Assembly: GCA_001507425.1 (NCBI GenBank)
Contig: LMAJ01000002.1
Location: forward strand, 62,001-126,000
From: Flavobacteriaceae bacterium CRH
GTDB taxonomy: Bacteria; Bacteroidota; Bacteroidia; Flavobacteriales; Flavobacteriaceae
Direction of reading: 5' to 3'
DNA length: 64,000 nt
In this document: positions 35,745 through 45,255 of the stretch, piece after piece
Numbering within the stretch: the first letter of the stretch is position 1
Layout of the letters: the number at the start of each line of letters is the position of its first letter
Notes under the pieces: generated by a model
Seen by the model: the letters and a program-made list of their open reading frames with translations, nothing else
The model's database searches: none
Told to the model about the DNA's origin: nothing
Program-made: the position numbers and the translations under genes

Positions 35745-36139
35745 TTTATTTGGGGTTTGGGGTTAATTTTAATCTGTTGCATAGGATTCAAACACATAGC
35801 TTTGTGTTTTATTTTTCACGCAGATTTGACAGATTGAGCAGATTTTATCCTCATTTTTGTCATCCTGACGGAGGAAGGATCACACTAGAAACTCCGCAAA
35901 GATTTGAAGTTCTTTATAGAGCTACCTGCGAAGATTCCTCGTTCCTCGGAATGACAAACTATACTAACATTATGAGAAAACCTATGTTCCTATGTGTTTT
36001 ATTTTTCACGCAGATCTAAAAAGATTTAAGGAGATGATATCAAAATTAAATCTGCCGCCCGAGCGATACCGAACAAGCGAAGCAAATCTGCGTGAAATAA
36101 AAAATCTTTTTAATCCTGTAATCTGTGGCTAGTAAAAAT
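35745..36139. other. Repeat-filled interval between protease and chitinase genes
   Basis: 395 bases without a gene. It contains a GTCATC-type hairpin repeat (35859-35955), two TTTTATTTTTCACGCAGAT words (about 35809 and 35998) and their inverse AATCTGCGTGAAATAAAA (about 36081). A possible 89-codon plus frame runs through these repeats and is not believable. Confidence 0.65.
35859..35955. repeat. GTCATC-type palindromic repeat, hybrid copy
   Basis: The left arm GTCATCCTGACGGAGGAAGG matches the family, but the right arm (ending CGTTCCTCGGAATGAC) is of a different subtype, so the two arms pair only partly. The body contains ACTCCGCAAAGATTTGAAG. It may be a recombinant of two repeat subfamilies. 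Confidence 0.65.
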
Positions 36140-37765
36140 TTATTTTTTAATAAAACGTCTCACGGTTTTGATTCCGTCTTTTTCAACTAAAATCAAATAG
36201 ATGCCACTTTTTAAGCCAGCAACATCAATACTATTGGTACTGGCTTTTTGTGATGAAACTGTAGCGCCATCCTGAGAATTGATAACACTTACGTTTGCTC
36301 CTGAAATTTCTGCAGAAAAGAAAAGTTCGTTTTCTGTCGGACTTGGATATACACTCAGACTTTCAATTTTATCTGTCGAAGCCGATTTTGCAGCTAAAGC
36401 TGAACCTGATTTTGTAATTCTGAGCCAGTTTAGATTAAAACCTGTATTTTGAACATATATTCCGAAGTTGTATGTTCCGGCGTTTACATTTACGGTTTGA
36501 GTAATCGTTTGCCAATTTTGCCATCCTCCGGTATTGGGAACATCGAGAACACCAAGCTGGATTGTTCCTGCACTTAAATCAGAAGATAATCTTCCTCCTG
36601 AAACAGCACTTGCTACTCTATATTCTATAACATAAGAACCTGATGTTGGAAAATTGATATTGTAATACGCCAGCCAGTCTCCTGTATCTGCATAACCTAC
36701 ATTTGAACCTCCGCCAGTATCTGTTGTTGCTTCAGTTTGAATACCACTCATAGAAGAGAAATTTTCTGCCTGAATTAAAGTACCTGTTCCTACTGGTGGC
36801 TGACTTCCTTTAACAACCTGATCAACAGCAGTAAGTAAAGATTTTGATCCTGTTGCATCCTGAGATAATTCCCAAATCATAACTCCGCCCGCATTTTGAA
36901 TTGCGAAAGTAGTTTTTGCTTTGATGGTTGGAATTCCGTTGTAATAAATGGTGTTTCCAACTTGGTCCTGATTCTCTGCTCCCGGATATTGGGCTACGAT
37001 ATTAGCAAATGAAATTCCCTGATTGGCTGAAGCTCCAAAACCATATCCGTAAAACGGAAGACCGATGATTGCTTTACTTGCCGGTAAACCTCTTCCTGTC
37101 CAGTAATTAAACTGGTTTACAGCCATACTGTACGGAGAATGCTGACCTGGACTACCAGGAGCCCAAGGACCTGTTGCATCATACGCCATAATATTAATCC
37201 AGTCGTAAGCGGCAAAAGTAGTCGATGGTACATTAGCTCCGCCATATCCTTCTGAAAGTGCGGCAGAAATCAATTTGCCATTTGCATGTAATTTTGCAGC
37301 CAATGCAATTACAAATCCTCCGTAATCGCCATTGATCGCAGGACCTTCTAAATCTACATCGATTCCATCAAAATTGTGGGCTACAACGTAATCATATAAT
37401 TTTTGAATGAATGCTGTCCTGTTTCCCGGTGTAATCAAATTGAAATAATTGTCACGAATGGCGCCGCCTTCAGAAACGGAACCTCCTCCAAGCGAAACAA
37501 AAACTTTTATCCCTTGTCCGTGCGCTGCATTAATGATAGTATTACTTCCTGAATTGAACGTTAAATATCCGTTGGCATCCGGATTTTCAAACGCAATATT
37601 AATATGCGTTAATTTACTGTACTGAATAGTGCTTGAAAATGAATTCAGATCAATCCAGTTTGGAATATAAGCGATTACTTTTTTTTGGGCCATTGATAAA
37701 TTGAAAACACCCAGAACGAAAATTAAGATCCATTTTAACTGGATCACTTTGTAATTGTTTTTCAT
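36140..37765 (-). CDS. GH18 chitinase with CBM6 and T9SS sorting domain
   Basis: 541 residues. Signal ending LSMAQ (about 27), GH18 domain (about 28-320) with the catalytic DGIDVDLE (aspartates 133, 136 and 138; acid glutamate 140), the SLGGG motif and MIWELSQDA at the end of the barrel. A CBM6 follows (about 333-450, LIQAENFSSMSGIQTEATTD), then a T9SS C-terminal domain (about 470-541, SVYPSPTENELFF to RRFIKK). It hydrolyses beta-1,4 bonds of chitin by substrate-assisted catalysis outside the cell. Its CBM6 is highly similar to those of the two flanking genes. Bacterial GH18 with a single CBM6 is compact for the family. Confidence 0.93.
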   Translation of the reverse strand: MKNNYKVIQLKWILIFVLGVFNLSMAQKKVIAYIPNWIDLNSFSSTIQYSKLTHINIAFENPDANGYLTFNSGSNTIINAAHGQGIKVFVSLGGGSVSEGGAIRDNYFNLITPGNRTAFIQKLYDYVVAHNFDGIDVDLEGPAINGDYGGFVIALAAKLHANGKLISAALSEGYGGANVPSTTFAAYDWINIMAYDATGPWAPGSPGQHSPYSMAVNQFNYWTGRGLPASKAIIGLPFYGYGFGASANQGISFANIVAQYPGAENQDQVGNTIYYNGIPTIKAKTTFAIQNAGGVMIWELSQDATGSKSLLTAVDQVVKGSQPPVGTGTLIQAENFSSMSGIQTEATTDTGGGSNVGYADTGDWLAYYNINFPTSGSYVIEYRVASAVSGGRLSSDLSAGTIQLGVLDVPNTGGWQNWQTITQTVNVNAGTYNFGIYVQNTGFNLNWLRITKSGSALAAKSASTDKIESLSVYPSPTENELFFSAEISGANVSVINSQDGATVSSQKASTNSIDVAGLKSGIYLILVEKDGIKTVRRFIKK

Positions 37766-37830
37766 GGTAACATTTTTTAATAGATTAAGATTATTTATAA
37801 ATTTTAGGGGAGAATTTAAAAACTACAAGT

Positions 37831-37993
37831 AATTAAATTCCAAATTTTTTAAATCCCAAATTCCAATTGCTTCGTAAATCAAATCTGAAATTAGATCTGA
37901 GGTCTATCCTTAAAATCTGTTTTTTTAATCCGTTTAAGTGATAGATTTAGCTGCATAGATTGGAATTTGGAATTTAAAAAAATTGGAAATTAA
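37831..37993. repeat. Inverted repeat (AAATTCCAAATTT... / ...AATTTGGAATTT)
   Basis: The left arm (37831-37866, AATTAAATTCCAAATTTTTT onward) and right arm (37956-37993, ending AAAAATTGGAAATTAA) are complementary over about 30 bases with mismatches, separated by about 90 bases. It fills most of the gap between the GH64 and GH18 genes. Confidence 0.55.
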
Positions 37994-37998
37994 CATGA

Positions 37999-40668
37999 TT
38001 ATTTCTTAATAAAACGTTTGACTGTTTTTTGACCGTCTTTTTCAAGAACAAGCAAATAAATTCCGGTTCTTAAACGCGAAACATCTACGCTGTTGTTATT
38101 GATTTTTTGTGATACTACTACAGCTCCTGTTTGAGAATCTACAACACATGCATTACTTCCGTTTACTTCTGTAGTAATGAAAAGCGTATTTTCTACCGGA
38201 CTAGGAAATATGTTTAAAGCTGCTGCAACTGGTTCTTCTTCTACCGTAGCCGAAGTTGTTTTTGCCGCTAAACCAGCACCCACTTTTGTTATTTTTATCC
38301 AGTTGATGTTCATTCCGGTATTTTGAATGTAGATTCCAAAATTGTAAGTTCCTGCATTTACGTTTACGGTTTGAGAAACAGTCTGCCAGTTTTGCCATCC
38401 TCCGGTATTTGGAATATCAACATTGCCTAAAACAATAGTTCCTCCATTTAAATCAGATGATAATTTACCGCCAGTAACACCACTTGCTACTCTGTATTCG
38501 ATTAAATACGAGCCTGTTGTTGGGAAATTGATACTGTTATAAGCCAACCAGTCTCCAGTTTCAGTATAACCAACGTTTGAACCTCCGCCAGTATCCGTTG
38601 TAGCTTCAACCTGAATTCCGTTCATGGCAGAATAATCTTCGGCCTGAATTAAAACAGATGTTTGAGAAGTCGTTGCCGGAACCAGTTTCCATTGTCCGCA
38701 CGTTTGGTTGTTGTTATCCCATTGTTGTACCACAGCGCCGGTTGCTGTGCTTGCTCCTGCAACCTCAACAATTCTACCACTGTGTCTTGCTACAATTTTA
38801 TAAAAACCATCGCCTGTAGCAACCAATACAAATTGTTGATTGGTTGTTGCATTGTATGGATATTGCTCAACACGGGCACCATTCGCTTTATTAAAGTTAT
38901 TTACATCTAAAGATTGTCCGCTGTGGTTTGCAATAATTTTATACAAGCCATCGCCTAAATGTGTGAAAGTAAATTTCTGATTGTTTCCAGAATTAGACGC
39001 GCCTTGATTTATAGCGGCTCCGTTTGCTAAACTTGCATTCCACACATCCATATATAAATTACTGTTTCTGTTTTGCAAAAAGAAAGTCTGGTTTCCTAAA
39101 GTTGTAGTTCCGTTTGCCAGAATTCTGATCGAAGTTACTTTATCATTCCACGTTGTATTTAAGCAAGTATTATCAGAATTGATTACGGTTGAAGCTCCGG
39201 TAAAATTATCATCCTGATATAATATCGCCTGAAAACCTTGTGTGATTTTAAGTGAAGAAATGGCATCATCATCAACACCTAAGGTTTTTAAACGTGCCAA
39301 ATTATAATCTCCAATTGTTAATCCACCAGAAAATCCAGTATAATTACAATCTTTATAAACGGTAATTACGTCAGTTGTAGCGGGAACTGAAGGAACTGTT
39401 CCTGCATATCCTCCAAAAACGGCAATAACTTTTGTTGGCTGAGGCGTATGAAGCGATGGCGATTGATCTGCCACGTCATCATAAGCAAATCCGTAAGCCA
39501 GATTATCAATACTAATTCCCGGTAAATGCCAGAATTTAGAATAATGATTGGTTGGATTTGTTTGATAAAATTGTGCTGCATTGTACCAGTTTTGTTGTCC
39601 CGGATTTGCAGTTGTAGTATTCACCATATGTCTGTTGATTGCCGCCGTTAATTGCGCCTGAACAACAAGATCTAAATCTCCGTCAACCAATCTTCTGTCA
39701 AGAACACCTTTTCCTTCCAGAGCTTCCTGTGTCGAAGGTCTGTTTTGAACTCTTCCTGTACGTCCAACAAAACCGCCCGATTGCCCAACAACTTCAAGTT
39801 GTTCTCCAATTACTCTTCCTTTGAAAACTCCGGCATCTCCGGCATAAAATATTAAATCTTCATTTTTATATTTATTCCAAATGGCATCAATATAAGATTT
39901 TAAATAATTGGCTTGCGCTCCTACAGAAGTTCCTCCTGTTCCATCGGCGAAAGCGGGAGTTTTAGACGGCGCAGTAATTTCGCCCGTTGCATCATTTACG
40001 CAACCTTGAAATTCTGATGGAACATTGGCTTTAAAAGCGGCCACAATATCAGCGTGTTTTTTTAATTCACCTACTTTTTTCTGATATCCGTTAGCTCCAA
40101 ATAACTCCAATCCCATTGGATATTTATACGAATCAACTCGCGAAGGATTTCCAAAGAAACCATATTGATTGTTAGTCAATTCGATGATTTCATATAAAAT
40201 ACCCTGATTTGGATCTGTAACATTTAATGGATTTGGTGACGTATATCCCGAAGGTGCGCCATTGGCTCCAAAAAAGTAAAAATACAATTGTTGTCCTTTG
40301 GCAATAAAAACTCTACAGCCTGCGATTAGAGGCAAAGTGAAAGTTTTGTTTGGAATTTCGCTTAGTTTCGTAAAACAAGCGGCATATTTTGAGTTTTGTC
40401 CCGGTCCGGTATTTCCGCCAATTGTTGGTCCGGTAACGGTATTATATGATGAGCTCATGGGTAAAACCTGACTTGTTTTGGCATTTACCCAAACGTGATT
40501 TCCGGTGGTATAATCGATACCTACAATGGCAACATACAATTCGTTGTCATTAAATGTAGAACTATTTGTAATCGTAAACGGTATGGCTCCCTGTCCGTGC
40601 ATAAAATTGGAGAACACAAAAAAGAGTGTTATCAGAATTGGAATTTTTGTGAGTTTAATTCTTTTCAT
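37999..40668 (-). CDS. GH64 beta-1,3-glucanase with crystallin, ricin, CBM6 and T9SS sorting domains
   Basis: 889 residues. Signal ending MHGQ (about 25), then a GH64 (laminaripentaose-producing beta-1,3-glucanase) domain (about 26-425). It matches by FTITNSSTFNDNELYVAIVG, the segment YSKFWHLPGISIDNLAYGFA and YDDVADQSPSLH. After it come a crystallin-like module (about 435-520), ricin trefoil (about 525-665), CBM6 (about 672-790) and a T9SS C-terminal domain (about 815-889, IFPSPVENTLFI to KRFIKK). GH64 enzymes release short oligosaccharides from long beta-1,3-glucan chains such as laminarin, curdlan or the fungal wall. The enzyme half differs from the protease gene at 32868 but the accessory half is nearly identical. 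Confidence 0.92.
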   Translation of the reverse strand: MKRIKLTKIPILITLFFVFSNFMHGQGAIPFTITNSSTFNDNELYVAIVGIDYTTGNHVWVNAKTSQVLPMSSSYNTVTGPTIGGNTGPGQNSKYAACFTKLSEIPNKTFTLPLIAGCRVFIAKGQQLYFYFFGANGAPSGYTSPNPLNVTDPNQGILYEIIELTNNQYGFFGNPSRVDSYKYPMGLELFGANGYQKKVGELKKHADIVAAFKANVPSEFQGCVNDATGEITAPSKTPAFADGTGGTSVGAQANYLKSYIDAIWNKYKNEDLIFYAGDAGVFKGRVIGEQLEVVGQSGGFVGRTGRVQNRPSTQEALEGKGVLDRRLVDGDLDLVVQAQLTAAINRHMVNTTTANPGQQNWYNAAQFYQTNPTNHYSKFWHLPGISIDNLAYGFAYDDVADQSPSLHTPQPTKVIAVFGGYAGTVPSVPATTDVITVYKDCNYTGFSGGLTIGDYNLARLKTLGVDDDAISSLKITQGFQAILYQDDNFTGASTVINSDNTCLNTTWNDKVTSIRILANGTTTLGNQTFFLQNRNSNLYMDVWNASLANGAAINQGASNSGNNQKFTFTHLGDGLYKIIANHSGQSLDVNNFNKANGARVEQYPYNATTNQQFVLVATGDGFYKIVARHSGRIVEVAGASTATGAVVQQWDNNNQTCGQWKLVPATTSQTSVLIQAEDYSAMNGIQVEATTDTGGGSNVGYTETGDWLAYNSINFPTTGSYLIEYRVASGVTGGKLSSDLNGGTIVLGNVDIPNTGGWQNWQTVSQTVNVNAGTYNFGIYIQNTGMNINWIKITKVGAGLAAKTTSATVEEEPVAAALNIFPSPVENTLFITTEVNGSNACVVDSQTGAVVVSQKINNNSVDVSRLRTGIYLLVLEKDGQKTVKRFIKK

Positions 40669-40839
40669 ATTTAAATTAATTTTGGGGTTACGTAAATAGA
40701 TTTTAAACCTAAAGCCATTTTTGAAATTGATTATATTAATCCGTCAGGTGAAAATTGTGGTGCTATCCTTTTTAAATTTAATTCCAAGTCATTAACAAGA
40801 AGATTATTTTAAACAAATTACACCCAACGGATTTTTTAA

Positions 40840-43800
40840 TTATTTCTTAATCAATTTTTTAGTCCAGCTTTTTTGATCTGATGTGAAATTCAGGATATAA
40901 ATTCCTTTTGTAAGTCGGCTGATATCAATTAGACTTTCATTGGCCGCTGCATCCAGTTTATTCTGAATGATCAATGTTCCTGAATTATCATAAATCGTTA
41001 CCACTTTATGATCTAATTTCTCTGGTAATGATAGTTGAATATAATTACTCGCCGGATTCGGATACATTGCAAATTCAGTTTCTACTGCAGATTCTTCAAT
41101 AACAGCCGCTTTTTTAGCCGATGAAGCAGATCCGTAAGCTTCAATTTCAAACAGAGAATATCCGTAAGGAGCTAAAGCTTTTGTCGTACATAAAACTCTG
41201 ATATATCTTCCAGTTCCGCTTACGGCTAAATCATCAGTTCCTCCGTCGCTTGCCGTTTGTGTGTTTACCGTTTCATTTTCGGTGAAAACATTATCCGTAG
41301 AAATTTGTACTTTATATTGCGTTGCAAAAGCCGCTTCCCATTTTAAAACCACACGATTGATGTTGTAATTACTTCCTAAATCAACATAAATCCATTCGCT
41401 TGCATTGGCAAAACTACTCGCCCATCTTGAGACTGTGGCATCGCCGTCTGTGGCTTTCGCCGAAGAATAAGTAGCGTTTTCTTCTGTAGAAGCCGTAGCC
41501 GTTTTTGCCAAAGCTAAATTGACATTAGGGTTTGGTGTAATATTTCGAACAATTACATCGCTGAAAACTCCCGTTGTTAAAGTTCCGTTTGCATGAGATG
41601 TTACCGCCATTCCCACATAAATCGTGTTGGCCATAGCAATCGTTCTTGCAGTACCAATTTGCGTCCAGGTTGTTCCGTTATCAGATGTGTAAGACGTAAA
41701 TACGTTTCCTGTTCTAACAGTACGAAGCCATTTAGGAAAAGTTCCCGCCGCTCCCTGCTGAATTGTTGCTGCTGAAACTGCATCTCTTGATAAAAACTCA
41801 ACTCCTGCCGCAGCCGTAATTGTGGTCATAGCGTGTTTAGAAGTCGGCGTAAGGGTTTCTCTAAACATCACACCCGCTTTTGCATACGTATTGGTATTTG
41901 TTAATGAAGTTACTCTGGCAATAATTTCGGCATCGCCCGTAATAGGCTGATACACATATTGAAACTGATCGCTCGTTTCCCAAATATCAGTTCCTGATCC
42001 TTTAATTGTAAAAGTTCCGTTACTGTGAGTAGCTTCTCCCACAGGAGTTACAGCACCTAGATCTGTGCTAACCCACGGCGCAGGTAAAGTTGCCGGAGGA
42101 TTCTCTGTAGAAACTAAATTTAAAGCTCTGATATTATCAAAATAATACGTGTTTCCGGAACTTGTTCCCGGTTCTAACAAGAAAACAAAGCGGTTTACTT
42201 CATTGTCTAAAGTCGAAGCGTCCGGAGAACTTGCATACGTAAAAGTTACAGTGTGCCAAGTATTGGTTTGTTTTACAACACCTTGATAAATACTATGTCT
42301 TCCTGTAGGATAATTTGACGGAATCGAAGCACTGCTTTCTGCCTGCCAGGAAATTACTGATCCAACGGGCGCAGAAGTATACACATCCATTGCGAATTTT
42401 TTAGTTCCGCTTTTAAAATCCCCAATATTGGTTAAAGTTGTATTGAATGAAAAATTATCATACAATTCGGTTGCTTTTCTAACATATTTTCCAACATTCG
42501 AAGACGTATTAATTCCGCTTGCATTTGGATTTGCTGCATTTGCAGTATATGTTCCTATGGCATCTCTAAAGGTAATATTATGAACGGTTTGATAATCTTC
42601 ATAAACAACTCCAGGCGTAAAAGTATCCGGAAGTTTGGTTGTTCCAATTCTGATATTATCAAAATAATAAGTATCGCTTGTATAAGAACCTGAATTGACT
42701 AATAGTACCATTTGGTTGATTGCCAAATTCGAAGTTCCTGCATCAGGACTTGAATTGTAATAAAAAGTCAGCGTTTCCCATTGATTTTGTTTGGTCGTGA
42801 TCGCTACATAATTACTGTTTCTTCCCGTTGGAAAATTAGCCGGAAGCGATGTTGCGCTATTTTCTAAATTCAGGCTTACAACCGTACCAATTGGTGCCGA
42901 AGTATACACATCGATCATGATTTTATTGGTTTGATCTTTCAGTAAACCTGCATCCTCAATCGTGCTTTGTGTATTAAAGAAAAGCACATCATATTGTTCG
43001 GTTACATTTCGAACATATTTTGCCACATTCGCAGATGAATTCACGGAATTTGTTCCCGGATTTGCCACAACAGAATATACTCCGGTTGTTGTTCCTTTTA
43101 TAATTTTATTGATGCCATCGTAGTTTTGCAAAACATCGGTTGCAATAATCGGTTTTTCAGACGCCGCTTTCGTAAGCAGATTATCAAAATAATAGGTTGC
43201 TCCCGAATTCGAATTTGATTCAAAAAGAAAAACGACATTATTAATCGTTAAAGCACTTGTATTTGGATCGATAACTTTTTCAAACTCAAATTCAATCGTT
43301 TCCCATTTGTTCTGCACCGTTGTTGTGGCTTTGTAACCACTATGTCTTCCTGACGGAAAATTTGTTGCCGTTGTTACCAAACTATTTTCTAATTGCATTG
43401 AGATTTTTGTTCCAACCGGAGCCGAAGTATAAATATCAAAAGATATCTTTTTTCTGCCGTAAACATAGTCGTTAGCGTTGCTTATGGTTACATTTTTGAT
43501 ATTCAGAACATCGTACAATTCAGATGTATTACGAACATATTTCCCCACCAAAGCAGAAGTATTGATTCCCGTAGCCGATGGATTTGCAACAGCTTCTGTT
43601 AAAACTCCGGTTTTGTTTCCGTAAACAATATTTCTGTTCGATTGAAAATCTTCATAAATTCTTTCTACCGGTAAAGGCGCTTCTGTTGTTACAGCCAATT
43701 TATACGTATTAGACGTACAGCCGGAAACAGTCGTAGCAACAGCAACATCTCCTCCGGATGTTCCCCAGTTTACCGTAATCGTGTTTGATCCCTGGCCTGA

Positions 43801-44799
43801 AGTAATTGTGGCACCAGCAGGAACGGTCCAGTTGTAAGTGGCACCTGCAATAGCATTTATAGAATACGTTTTACCCGTTTCGTTGTTGTATACTTTGGCG
43901 TCACCAAGAACTCCGTAAGTAAAACTTCCGCTATAAACACGAACGTAATCTACCTGCATTTTTGCCGGAAAGTCAGCCGGAATTGGCTCTACACCTACTC
44001 CGTTTACACTTGTATAAGGCGTTCCACCGCTACCAACAGCCAAATTTAAAATGATATAAAACTGTTGATCATTAAAAGGCCAGCCACCATTTACAGTTGT
44101 ATTTGGTGTAGCAGTATGAAATAAATTACCATCAATAAACCATTTAATGATATTTGGTCCCCATTCTACCGCATAAACGTGAAATTCTGTCGATAAATCC
44201 GTTGTAGAACTATAACTTCTTCCTGTATAATGATATCCACCGCCATCGTAATGAATCGTTCCATCAATCGATTTTGGGTTTCTGTGTTTGGCTTCCATGA
44301 TATCAATTTCACCCGTAAAAGGCCAATTTGATGTTCCTGCCGGTAACATCCAGAATGCAGGCCATGCACCCGTTCCGTTTGACAATTTCATACGGGCTTC
44401 AATTCTACCATATTTTATAGCGTATTTACCTTCTGTAGTAAGTTTTGCCGAGGAATACGGTTGTGAAGGAAATGCTGCATTAGGTTCATACTTGGCCTGA
44501 ATGTTCAAATAACTGTCTGTTCCTTCCTTAACAATTGTAGCCTGATTCGGGTCATAACGTTGTGCTTCTGCATTTCCGAATCCACAAAGCGCAGGACAGC
44601 CGTTTCCGGAAATACTTTGCCATTTGGTTAAATCAACGGTTGTACCGTTAAACTCATCTGACCAAATAAGTGTATTACATTGTGAGTGAATTTTTAAAAG
44701 AGGCCATAATATTAAGATCATTAAAATTATAAATCTCCTCCATAAAAAGTTGTAATTGCTTCTCGGTGGTTGGCCGGGAAAAAAGTCTTTTTGCTTCAT
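40840..44799 (-). CDS. GH16 beta-1,3-glucanase with discoidin-type modules and T9SS sorting domain
   Basis: 1319 residues. An N-terminal membrane/signal segment (about 19-40) precedes a GH16 domain (about 41-295) with the catalytic GEIDIMEAKH (glutamates 164 and 169, aspartate 166) and WPAFWMLP. A PKD-like domain follows (about 298-375), three homologous 175-residue modules (about 380-548, 552-725, 729-905; each with KYVRxxxExYD, YTSAPxG and YYFDNI), a DUF1349-like concanavalin fold (about 925-1095), an F5/8 type C discoidin domain (about 1105-1228, SAKATDGDATVSRWAS) and a T9SS C-terminal domain (1245-1319). It cleaves internal beta-1,3-glucan bonds. Because it has its own module set it was probably acquired separately from the neighbouring genes. 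Confidence 0.92.
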   Translation of the reverse strand: MKQKDFFPGQPPRSNYNFLWRRFIILMILILWPLLKIHSQCNTLIWSDEFNGTTVDLTKWQSISGNGCPALCGFGNAEAQRYDPNQATIVKEGTDSYLNIQAKYEPNAAFPSQPYSSAKLTTEGKYAIKYGRIEARMKLSNGTGAWPAFWMLPAGTSNWPFTGEIDIMEAKHRNPKSIDGTIHYDGGGYHYTGRSYSSTTDLSTEFHVYAVEWGPNIIKWFIDGNLFHTATPNTTVNGGWPFNDQQFYIILNLAVGSGGTPYTSVNGVGVEPIPADFPAKMQVDYVRVYSGSFTYGVLGDAKVYNNETGKTYSINAIAGATYNWTVPAGATITSGQGSNTITVNWGTSGGDVAVATTVSGCTSNTYKLAVTTEAPLPVERIYEDFQSNRNIVYGNKTGVLTEAVANPSATGINTSALVGKYVRNTSELYDVLNIKNVTISNANDYVYGRKKISFDIYTSAPVGTKISMQLENSLVTTATNFPSGRHSGYKATTTVQNKWETIEFEFEKVIDPNTSALTINNVVFLFESNSNSGATYYFDNLLTKAASEKPIIATDVLQNYDGINKIIKGTTTGVYSVVANPGTNSVNSSANVAKYVRNVTEQYDVLFFNTQSTIEDAGLLKDQTNKIMIDVYTSAPIGTVVSLNLENSATSLPANFPTGRNSNYVAITTKQNQWETLTFYYNSSPDAGTSNLAINQMVLLVNSGSYTSDTYYFDNIRIGTTKLPDTFTPGVVYEDYQTVHNITFRDAIGTYTANAANPNASGINTSSNVGKYVRKATELYDNFSFNTTLTNIGDFKSGTKKFAMDVYTSAPVGSVISWQAESSASIPSNYPTGRHSIYQGVVKQTNTWHTVTFTYASSPDASTLDNEVNRFVFLLEPGTSSGNTYYFDNIRALNLVSTENPPATLPAPWVSTDLGAVTPVGEATHSNGTFTIKGSGTDIWETSDQFQYVYQPITGDAEIIARVTSLTNTNTYAKAGVMFRETLTPTSKHAMTTITAAAGVEFLSRDAVSAATIQQGAAGTFPKWLRTVRTGNVFTSYTSDNGTTWTQIGTARTIAMANTIYVGMAVTSHANGTLTTGVFSDVIVRNITPNPNVNLALAKTATASTEENATYSSAKATDGDATVSRWASSFANASEWIYVDLGSNYNINRVVLKWEAAFATQYKVQISTDNVFTENETVNTQTASDGGTDDLAVSGTGRYIRVLCTTKALAPYGYSLFEIEAYGSASSAKKAAVIEESAVETEFAMYPNPASNYIQLSLPEKLDHKVVTIYDNSGTLIIQNKLDAAANESLIDISRLTKGIYILNFTSDQKSWTKKLIKK

Positions 44800-45003
44800 T
44801 TTTTTTGTTTTTTGTTAGTAAAGTATATTAAGGAACAAAATGCCTATTTGTAAAAAATAGACTATGTATTTTCGTAATAATGTACAATATTAACAAATAA
44901 ATCAGGCAAGACTTACATTTTTAGATACGGTTTGACTACGGTGTTGATAAAAAAATGTAGTAATTAGAAGTCAAAAAGCGTAAAACTACTTAGGATTTTA
45001 CTG

Positions 45004-45033
45004 ATACTAAAAAACCGCTCAAGAAGCGGTTTT
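45004..45033 (-). terminator. Intrinsic terminator after the propeller/LuxR regulator gene
   Basis: AAAACCGCT (45011-45019) pairs with AGCGGTTTT (45025-45033) over a five-base loop. On the minus strand the stem is followed by TTTTTTAG, so it ends leftward transcription from the regulator and insulates the GH16 gene. Confidence 0.7.
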
Positions 45034-45131
45034 AAACGATTATACACGATTTTTATCTATAGAATTTATGCTTACTATTTAAATATATCTTTCTGCGTGA
45101 TCTTTTTTCACGCAGATTTATTGTATAGTTT

Positions 45132-45230
45132 GTCATCCTGACGAAGGAAGGATCACGCTAGTGACTCCGTGTAGTAATTCTGCAAAACTTTGTCGAGTTT
45201 CTAGTGTGATCCTTCCTCCGTCAGGATGAC
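45132..45230. repeat. GTCATC-type palindromic repeat
   Basis: A 99-base element with arms GTCATCCTGACGAAGGAAGG and its inverse ending GTCAGGATGAC. The arms pair over about 30 bases. Its centre, read on the minus strand, matches the CTCGACAAAG...CGGAGT centre of the copies at 48511 and 57187, so this copy is inverted relative to them. Confidence 0.8.
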
Positions 45231-45255
45231 AAAAATGAGGGCTTTACCTATACGT

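Larger units (their letters stand above)
44800..45255. other. Interval between the GH16 gene and the propeller/LuxR regulator
   Basis: 456 bases with no gene. It holds a terminator for the regulator (45004-45033) and a GTCATC-type hairpin repeat (45132-45230). The region next to the GH16 start is A/T rich; no TAnnTTTG box was found on the minus strand. Confidence 0.6.

Noticed and set aside
35750..36019. An 89-codon plus-strand frame upstream of the protease gene
   Set aside because: It runs through the palindromic repeat and CACGCAGAT words; no family features.
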